From Anaeromassilibacillus stercoravium (GTDB taxonomy: Bacteria; Bacillota; Clostridia; Oscillospirales; Acutalibacteraceae), in assembly GCA_019118845.1 (NCBI GenBank), contig DWYE01000033.1, forward strand, positions 3,960 through 67,959: 64,000 bases of DNA. The letters run 5' to 3'. Both the position numbers and the translations under genes were made by a program. The notes beneath the pieces were generated by a model. That model saw only the letters and a list, made by a program, of their open reading frames with translations. It had not been told where the DNA came from and did no database searches. Of the stretch, positions 27,130 to 33,556 are shown piece after piece (the first letter of the stretch is position 1; the number at the start of each line of letters is the position of its first letter).

Positions 27130-27810
27130 ATGTATCAGAAATTGATGATTCAAGGGCAGATTGAAGTGCTGACCGGGTTACATATCGGCGCGTCCGACGT
27201 CTATGCCGCCATCGGCGCGGCAAATTCCCCTGTGGTGCGGGACCCAAAGACGCAGTACCCCATCATTCCCGGCAGCAGCTTGAAGGGGAAAATCCGGACG
27301 CTCCTGGTGCGGGATGCCGTGGAGGGCTATGTCTTGCCGGAACCGAAGGACGATCCACCCCCAATTGCCCGGTTGTTTGGAAAACCAGCTTCCAGTGCAG
27401 AAACAAAGGCGGTGGCTTCCCGGCTTCAATTTATGGATTGCTTCCTAGCCAATGCAGACGAGTTGATGGACACCGGCTTTACAGAGGTCAAAACGGAAAA
27501 CAGCATTAACCGGCTGACGTCGATTGCCAATCCGCGGCCTTTGGAGCGCGTGATCCGGGGGGCAAAATTTTCCTTTGCGGTGATCTATAATGTGGAAAAT
27601 CCGGCGGAAGTAGAGGAAGATTTCCAAACGCTCGCGAAGGGGATGCGGCTGCTGCAATTGGATTATCTGGGCGGCCATGGCAGCCGGGGCAGCGGACGCA
27701 TCCGCTTTGAGGATCTGAAGGTCATTCAGGCGGCGGGCGAAACGGAAAAGATCGAAACCCTGCAAAAGACGCTTGAGGGTGTGAAAGATGCGAACGTATT
27801 ACCTTTATAA
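27130..27810 (+). CDS. csm3: Type III-A CRISPR RAMP Csm3 with Asn at the RNA-cleavage position
   Basis: The 226-residue Cas7-family backbone protein binds crRNA in multiple copies. Hallmarks: TGLHIGASD near the start, IPGSSLKGKIRTLL, RLQFMDCFL, EVKTENSINRLTSIANPRPLERV, and the G-rich end LDYLGGHGSRGSGRI. In Streptococcus thermophilus Csm3 the slicer residue Asp33 lies in GAIDSPVIKDP; here the aligned sequence is GAANSPVVRDP with Asn32 (codon AAT, 27223-27225). Slicing of target RNA is therefore expected to be lost or strongly reduced (inference). GGGGTGG stands before the ATG; csm4 overlaps its end by 23 bases. Confidence 0.95.
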   Translation: MYQKLMIQGQIEVLTGLHIGASDVYAAIGAANSPVVRDPKTQYPIIPGSSLKGKIRTLLVRDAVEGYVLPEPKDDPPPIARLFGKPASSAETKAVASRLQFMDCFLANADELMDTGFTEVKTENSINRLTSIANPRPLERVIRGAKFSFAVIYNVENPAEVEEDFQTLAKGMRLLQLDYLGGHGSRGSGRIRFEDLKVIQAAGETEKIETLQKTLEGVKDANVLPL

Positions 27811-28759
27811 ATTCCATTTTTATGGGGCGCTCCACATCGGGCCGGACGATGGGCGGAATGTCTTGCAGTCGTCTGGGATTCTGCTGCATTCCGATACGCT
27901 GTTTTCCGCCCTGTGTATTGAGGCGCTGCGGGACGAAACAGCGCGAAACAGCCTCTTGGAAGAGGCAAAGGCAGGGCGGTTCCTGCTTTCGGACGCGTTT
28001 CCCTACCGGGCAGACGAGCTCTTTCTCCCGAAGCCGCTGATCCGCACAGAACAAGGGCTCCGGCAGATGCAGGACCCGGGACAGCGGAAGCTGTTCAAAA
28101 AATTGACGTACCTGCCAGCCTCCCTTTGGGATGCGTACTTGGACCTCTGGCGGGAGGGCCGTCCATTCGACGCGGCCGCCTGCCTGCAACAGCTTGAAAA
28201 CCTGTCCTTTTTGGATGAACGCGCCTGTGCCGCCGTGCGCGGCAAGGAGGAGACCGACCCATACCTCGTGCGAGGGCTGCAATTTAACAAGGACTGTGGC
28301 CTATACTGTATTCTGGCCTTTGACGATGATCGTGTGCGCTCCCTTGTGGAAGGCCTTTTGCAATCCCTGTCCTTTAGCGGGATCGGCGGAAAACGGAGCG
28401 TTGGCTTCGGAAAATTTCAATTGGAGTGCTGCGGCGAATTGGCTCAAAGCGCCTGCGAAGCGGCCCGGGTTTTGGGGACATACCTGTCCGGAGAACCCGC
28501 CGCCCACTGGATGACCCTGAATACCTCGCTCCCGGCAGAGGACGAGCTGGAGCAAGCGATGGAACACGCGGAATATTCCCTTTGCAGAAGAGGGGGCTTC
28601 GTCCATGGAATGGGCTACAAAAAGCGGACGGTCTATGCGTTTGCGTCCGGTTCCTGCTTTTCCAAACGGTTTACCGGCCAGGTGCGGAATGTTGCGCCGG
28701 AGGGACGCCAACCGGCGCTGCGCATGTTAAAACCGATGTTTTTGGGGGTGGATGTATGA
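27788..28759 (+). CDS. csm4: Type III-A CRISPR RAMP Csm4
   Basis: The 323-residue Cas5-like protein caps the crRNA 5' handle and contacts Cas10. Seen: an N-terminal RAMP strand (YKFHFYGALHIG), HSDTLFSALCIEALR, FLPKPLI, and the glycine-rich loop FSGIGGKRSVGFGKF near residue 200, followed by the family tail with GFVHGMGYKKRTVYAFASGS. Length is normal for Csm4. The ATG lies inside the end of csm3, and the stop overlaps the csm5 start (ATGA), so the genes are co-translated. Confidence 0.93.
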   Translation: MRTYYLYKFHFYGALHIGPDDGRNVLQSSGILLHSDTLFSALCIEALRDETARNSLLEEAKAGRFLLSDAFPYRADELFLPKPLIRTEQGLRQMQDPGQRKLFKKLTYLPASLWDAYLDLWREGRPFDAAACLQQLENLSFLDERACAAVRGKEETDPYLVRGLQFNKDCGLYCILAFDDDRVRSLVEGLLQSLSFSGIGGKRSVGFGKFQLECCGELAQSACEAARVLGTYLSGEPAAHWMTLNTSLPAEDELEQAMEHAEYSLCRRGGFVHGMGYKKRTVYAFASGSCFSKRFTGQVRNVAPEGRQPALRMLKPMFLGVDV

Positions 28760-29916
28760 AAGAAACCATCCATATGGTGCTGCGCGTCTTGACGCCGGTC
28801 TTTGTGGGATGCGGGCAAAAACTCTTGAAAAAGGAATACATCTATATCCCGAACGAAAACCACGTCTATGTGCCGGACCGGGATCGCTTTTTCTCCTGGC
28901 TACAGGAACGGAATCTGGTGGACGCATATACGGATTTCATTCTCAGCAGCGACAACAGCCTGTACCAATGGCTGCTGTCCCAGAAGGCGTCCAAGGAAGA
29001 GATTCGCGGATTGGCCGCGTATACGGCGCACGGCGGGGATCGAACCATCAACGGAAAGCCGATCCGCCTGGACGATATCCATTCCATGGTAAAGGGGCCG
29101 GGCGGAAAACCCTATCTTCCCGGCAGCAGCATTAAGGGCGCTATGCGGACGGCGCTCCTGAACAAGATGGTCACCGGCAAGAAGCCGTGCCCGTTTCCGG
29201 AAGAGGCATTCCGCAAGGGCGTGCAGGAGATGGACGCGCGTGTAAAATCCGGGAAGGAACCGCATGGCCGTGCCAGCAAGAGTCTTTTTCGCCGGGAAGC
29301 CGGAAACATCGAAGAAGGGCAGTTCCACAAATTGCGGCTGGTCAACCAAAAGGGGAAAGAAATCCCGAGCTATAATGCGGTCTGTTCCGCCATGCGTGGG
29401 CTGTCGGTTTCGGACAGCCTGCCGGTGGATGCATCCTGCCTGACGCTGTGCCAGAAGCTGGACGTGGGGCCCAGCGGCGGGATTTCCTCCCGCGTGCCCA
29501 TGATGCGCGAATGCTTGAAGCCCGGCACGGAGCTGCACGCCGCCCTCACCCTGGACGGCTGCTTCCTGCGGGAGGCGGGGATGGACAGGCAATTTTTGGT
29601 CGAGGCGATCCAGGAATTCTATGCGCTGCAAAACCGGCAGTTCGTCGCGAAATTCCATGGGTTTGAACACGAAGCGGAGGAACGCGGGTGCGTGCTCTAT
29701 TTGGGCGGCGGGTGCGGGTTCCCCAGCAAAACGATCCTCCAGTCCCTGTATGGGGATGCAGCGCTCTCTTGCACCGCAGAGCTGCTCACCTTTTTGTTCC
29801 CGGATGGCTATCATGAAACCGACGTGGCCGCCGGGGTTTCCCCGCACATGCTGAAATGCACCAAATGGGAAGACCGACTGGTCCCCATGGGGAAATGCGA
29901 GGTGCTGTTTCCATGA
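28756..29916 (+). CDS. csm5: Type III-A CRISPR RAMP Csm5
   Basis: The 386-residue Cas7-like protein sits at the 3' end of the crRNA and helps mature it. Seen: LRVLTPVFVGCGQKLLKKEYIY at the start, YLPGSSIKGAMRTALLNK (the RAMP loop shared with Csm3), and a long tail with YLGGGCGFPSKTILQSL, a typical Csm5 signature. ATG 28756 overlaps the csm4 stop by four bases; the same frame is open much further upstream inside csm4, but that part is a shadow. The last bases overlap the cas6 start (ATGA at 29913-29916). Confidence 0.93.
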   Translation: MKETIHMVLRVLTPVFVGCGQKLLKKEYIYIPNENHVYVPDRDRFFSWLQERNLVDAYTDFILSSDNSLYQWLLSQKASKEEIRGLAAYTAHGGDRTINGKPIRLDDIHSMVKGPGGKPYLPGSSIKGAMRTALLNKMVTGKKPCPFPEEAFRKGVQEMDARVKSGKEPHGRASKSLFRREAGNIEEGQFHKLRLVNQKGKEIPSYNAVCSAMRGLSVSDSLPVDASCLTLCQKLDVGPSGGISSRVPMMRECLKPGTELHAALTLDGCFLREAGMDRQFLVEAIQEFYALQNRQFVAKFHGFEHEAEERGCVLYLGGGCGFPSKTILQSLYGDAALSCTAELLTFLFPDGYHETDVAAGVSPHMLKCTKWEDRLVPMGKCEVLFP

Positions 29917-30698
29917 CGACGAGCATCCGCCTGGAATTGGAGGAAACCCATCGCGCGCCCCTGGTGGCGGAGGACGCCTATTGCCTGTACGGTTGGCTGA
30001 TGGAGCAGCTTCCGCCCGCTTACGCCGCGTATCTGCATGAGGAAGGCGAGCGGCCGTTTTGCCAATATCTGCTCCCGTCGAGGGAAGAACGCCATCGGGC
30101 TGTGTATCAATGGACGCTGTTTTCGGAGGACGCAGTGCAGATGGTCGCGCCCATCCTGCTGAACAGCACGTCCTTTCCATTCCGCAGCGGTGGGAAGCAG
30201 GTCTGCGTGCGAAGGGCGGAAAAGGAAACGTTCCGCTTTGAAGAGGCGGTCGAGCGCTGTTTTACCGCTCCGGCGCTTCCATCTTCCTATCAGCTGCGCT
30301 TCCTGTCCCCCACGACGTTTAAAACCGAGAACCAGTATGCGCTGTTCCCCGCCGCAGGGCTGGTGGTAAAGAGTGCGGCTTCGCGCTTTGCGCTGCTGGA
30401 CAGTGGGGTGACGCTACAGGACGAGGAGGCGATCCGGCAGCTCGTCGAATCGGCGCGGATCATTGGCTATTCGCTCCACACGCAGAGATACAGCATGAAA
30501 GGCGCCGTGATACCGGGCTTTACCGGTTGGATACGGCTGGCCATCCATGGACCAACCTCCATGAAACGGCTGTTTTGGCTGTTGATGTGCGCGCTGCCCC
30601 ATACCGGCGTGGGAATCAAGACGGCGCTGGGGATGGGCGGCTGTACGGTGGAAGAATCTTTCCCAAAAACAGAGGAGGTTTTTTCATGGAACAGATGA
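29913..30698 (+). CDS. cas6: CRISPR pre-crRNA endoribonuclease Cas6
   Basis: The 261-residue RAMP-fold ribonuclease cuts each repeat to release crRNAs with an 8-base 5' handle. Seen: an N-terminal ferredoxin-like domain with the candidate catalytic His in AAYLHEEGERPFCQYL (near residue 40), the central LRFLSPTTFKT stretch shared by Cas6 proteins, and the C-terminal G-rich loop HTGVGIKTALGMGG. The repeats of both arrays carry a CCCC/GGGG stem that ends exactly 8 bases before the spacer, which fits this enzyme. The end overlaps the next gene by 13 bases. Confidence 0.92.
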   Translation: MTTSIRLELEETHRAPLVAEDAYCLYGWLMEQLPPAYAAYLHEEGERPFCQYLLPSREERHRAVYQWTLFSEDAVQMVAPILLNSTSFPFRSGGKQVCVRRAEKETFRFEEAVERCFTAPALPSSYQLRFLSPTTFKTENQYALFPAAGLVVKSAASRFALLDSGVTLQDEEAIRQLVESARIIGYSLHTQRYSMKGAVIPGFTGWIRLAIHGPTSMKRLFWLLMCALPHTGVGIKTALGMGGCTVEESFPKTEEVFSWNR

Positions 30699-31513
30699 AC
30701 ATCAAGTCCCTGCTTCGCAGCAAGCAGACGCTGCTGGAATCCAAGCTAGATGTGTTGATCAACCATCCGGTCACAAAGGGAGACCACTGCGAGGGGGCCT
30801 GGATTGACTTTTTCCGGAGCTTTTTGCCCAGCAAATATGCGGTGGATAAGGGGTTCGTATTCGACAGCAAAGGGGCGGTCAGCGAGCAGATCGATATTAT
30901 CATCTATGATGCCCTGTACTCCCCGCTGATCTTTGGAACCGATGCGGGCGAAAAATTCATCACGGCGGAAAGTGTCTATGCGGTCTTTGACTCCAAGCAG
31001 AAGATCGACAAGGAGACGGTGGAGTACACAAACCGGAAAATCGAAAGCGTGGTGAACCTGCACCGGACATCGCGTAGAATGGTTGTCGCCGGTCGGGGGG
31101 TTTCCCCCAGAGACCTGCCGCCCATTCTCGGCGGAATTCTGGCCGCGGCATCCGCTGGTTGGAGCACAGTGGAGTCTTATGTGGAGGACAATCCGAACAT
31201 TGACATCGGATGCGCGGTAAAATCCGGCTCTTTCTTAGTAAAACGCGATCCGGAGAGAAATTTCTTATCCATGCTGCACAGCGAGCCGGAGGAAGCGGTC
31301 CTCGCGTTCTTTTATATGATTCTAGATGAGCTTTATAAGCTCGGGACCGTCCCGGCGATCGATATCCGCGATTATGCCAACGCGACATTGACAAACGTCC
31401 GCTTAAAAACGGACGAAGAAAATTTGCAGACGGAGTCATCCGAAAAAACTTCCGAGGCAGATGGTTCTGCCGCGGAAGAGAAGGAAAGCCAAGAGGAACC
31501 GGCTGTAAAATAA
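30686..31513 (+). CDS. DUF6602-type PD-(D/E)XK nuclease-like protein, last gene of the csm operon
   Basis: The 275-residue soluble protein has the DUF6602 layout: a helical start with HCEGAWIDFFRSFLPSKY (Glu37), GFVFDSKGAVSEQIDIIIYD (Asp70), and ESVYAVFDSKQKID (Asp102-Ser-Lys104). Together these give E...D...(D/E)xK, the PD-(D/E)XK nuclease pattern. A Glu/Ser-rich disordered tail of about 30 residues follows. There is no CARF or SAVED domain and no membrane helix. AGAGGAGG lies before ATG 30686, inside the end of cas6 (13-base overlap), and a terminator follows, so it is part of the cas operon. It may be a type III effector nuclease; that role is inferred from context and I know of no proof. 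Confidence 0.7.
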   Translation: MEQMNIKSLLRSKQTLLESKLDVLINHPVTKGDHCEGAWIDFFRSFLPSKYAVDKGFVFDSKGAVSEQIDIIIYDALYSPLIFGTDAGEKFITAESVYAVFDSKQKIDKETVEYTNRKIESVVNLHRTSRRMVVAGRGVSPRDLPPILGGILAAASAGWSTVESYVEDNPNIDIGCAVKSGSFLVKRDPERNFLSMLHSEPEEAVLAFFYMILDELYKLGTVPAIDIRDYANATLTNVRLKTDEENLQTESSEKTSEADGSAAEEKESQEEPAVK

Positions 31514-31527
31514 ATAACATGTAAATC

Positions 31528-31572
31528 AAACAAGGCGCCTATCCCATTTGCGTGGGGTAGGCGCCTTGTTTT
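31528..31572. terminator. Terminator of the csm operon, abutting the distal end of array 2
   Basis: An 18-base arm (31528-31545) pairs with 31554-31571 (one G-U) around an 8-base loop, ending in GTTTT. The oldest repeat of array 2 starts at 31573. It can stop the rightward cas transcript and the leftward pre-crRNA. Confidence 0.85.
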
Positions 31573-33015
31573 GTCCCCTGGCGGGGATTGTTTCGTTGTG
31601 GGTGAGGCGGCAAGCCATTGTTTGATGTTTCCGTCCCCTTACGAGGTGTGAGCTGTAACGGGAGATGGTGATGACGGTACATCGTTGGTTTGCATTTCCG
31701 TCCCCTGGCGGGGTGTGGTTGTGATGGTTCTCCAATATTCCTAACATCCCATGACATCCCATAGCCCCCCTTACGAGGCATAGGGTGTAATGCGAAGATA
31801 AGAAAGTTCTTGGTTACTACCAACTTTATTTTCGTCCCCTAACGAGGTGGAAGTGATACCTTGTCCTATCGAAGTAAGAAGTAGCCTGTAATATTTACGA
31901 CTAAGTTTTTCCGTCCCCTTACGGGGAATGCGTTGTAACTGCGGTGCCGGCTGGATTTCGCTGGACTACACCACATAGCCGTCCCCTGGCGGGGTAAGGA
32001 TTGTAACTCATAATCATATGGACCATACGGGATTGTCGTCCCCTGACGGGGCGTGGATTGTAACCGTACTTCTAACCATGAAACTCGCTGTTGTTTGGCT
32101 TTCCGTCCCCTGACGGGGCGTGAGGTGTAACCTCGCATCGTTTGCTAGTACGCCCAAAGCTCAAAAGTTTCCGTCCCCTGGCGGGGTTTGGATTGTAACG
32201 GGGAAGTGTTCTTCTTAGATTGGCTCTCCTGCAACGTTCCCGTCCCCTGACGGGGCGTGGGTTGTAACTTTATCTTTTCGAAATATCAGCTTATTTTGCA
32301 ATAAAGTTTCCGTCCCCTGACGGGGCGTGGGTTGTAACTTTACTCCATATGGTTCCAAGGTTTTCGATACGAGTTTCCGTCCCCTGACGGGGCGTGGGTT
32401 GTAACATACTGCTTGGGGTCGATCTTTCGGTTGACAAAAATTTCCGTCCCCTGACGGGGCGTGGGTTGTAACCAAAGTCGGATAGTCGTATTGGGGGGAC
32501 GTAGTCGATTTCCGTCCCCTGACGGGGCGCGGGTTGTAACTCAATATTCGATCCGGTGTATGCCAATGGGTTAGCATTTCCGTCCCCTAGCGGGGCGTGG
32601 GTTGTAACTGTTCATATTGGCTTGAAGGGTTACCATCACGCTGTGTTTCCGTCCCCTAGCGGGGCGTGGATTGTAACCGGACCTTTTCGACGCGGATGAA
32701 AGAGTCGTAGAGGTTTCCGTCCCCTAGCGGGGCGTGGATTGTAACGAACTTCCAAACTATCAAGGTCATGTTCACATCTGGTTTCCGTCCCCTAGCGGGG
32801 CGTGGATTGTAACCTAACTGACCTCTAATACTTGGGTCAAGAGGAGACGTTTCCGTCCCCTAGCGGGGCGTGGATTGTAACTATGGGCACAAGCCAAGAA
32901 AACGCGGCGATCTTGGTTTCCGTCCCCTAGCGGGGCGTGGATTGTAACTATCCAAAAATTAGTGTGTCAATTTGAATTAAAAGTTTCCGTCCCCTAGCGG
33001 GGCGTGGATTGTAAC
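31573..33015 (-). CRISPR. CRISPR array 2, 22 repeats, transcribed leftward
   Basis: Repeats of 33 bases start at 31573 (short), 31627, 31695, 31762, 31828, 31907, 31975, 32032, 32099, 32167, 32236, 32306, 32373, 32440, 32508, 32576, 32645, 32713, 32781, 32849, 32916 and 32983. On the minus strand each begins GTTACAATCCACG, has the stem CCCC-GCTA-GGGG (or GTCA loop) and ends ACGGAAAC, an 8-base handle. Spacers are 34-37 bases except 24 bases at 32008-32031 and about 47 at 31860-31906. The six right-most repeats are identical; those at the left are strongly decayed, so the leader is on the right. Confidence 0.96.
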
Positions 33016-33024
33016 TCCACCCCT

Positions 33025-33054
33025 ATTATACCCAGAAACCATGCGGGTTGTAAA
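33025..33054 (-). promoter_or_regulatory. Leader promoter of CRISPR array 2
   Basis: On the minus strand: TTTACA (33054-33049), 18-base spacer, TATAAT (33030-33025). The start point would fall only a few bases before the first repeat. Confidence 0.7.
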
Positions 33055-33465
33055 GGCTCAAAGTGCGAACTTCATAAAAATAATCCCTCTTTTGCCCAGC
33101 TTTTAGCAAAAATACCGCTCCATCCCAGGCGCGCTGCGCGGTGCGAACTTCCCGGAAAACGGCTTGTACTTGGAGTTCGCACAAAGGCGGTTTTGTGCCC
33201 GGGAGACCGCTTTTCTGGTTAGCGTTTCAAGGCGGATGCATTTTCCAAACTCTTTTGCAGATGTTTTTCCCAGCCCTTGTGTCGTATGATTTATGGAGGA
33301 TTGCTGTGTTCGAAACCAGCGTTCCATTGTGGCTCTTTCCCCCAAAGGCGTTCTAATTTGCGCATATCCCAGACAAAAAATGGGCATTCTTCCCCTCGTG
33401 GGGAACAAATTTTCCGGTTTACATAAAATATTTCATCTGTTCATGATTTGTTCATATATATGCGG
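33055..33465. other. Leader side of array 2 and upstream region of clpB
   Basis: No credible gene. GTGCGAACTTC occurs at 33063-33073 and again at 33141-33151; the second copy pairs with GGAGTTCGCAC at 33172-33182 to form a hairpin. A CATAAAAATAATCC tract at about 33074-33087 resembles one in the leader of array 1. Confidence 0.45.
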
Positions 33466-33499
33466 TATACTTTTAGCACACTCGATAAAAGAGTGCTAA
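33466..33499 (+). promoter_or_regulatory. CIRCE operator (HrcA site) and -10 of clpB
   Basis: TTAGCACAC (33473-33481), nine bases, GAGTGCTAA (33491-33499): the CIRCE consensus with one mismatch, just after a TATACT -10 at 33466-33471. HrcA would repress clpB until heat shock. Confidence 0.9.
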
Positions 33500-33556
33500 A
33501 AATGTATTTCAAACCCGCATGAACACTGAATGTGTAAACGATAGGAGGGGTTGAAC

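Noticed and set aside
31526..32577. Short leftward frames across CRISPR array 2
   Set aside because: They consist of repeat translations (such as PRQGTE, RPVRGRK) at array periodicity and are not proteins.
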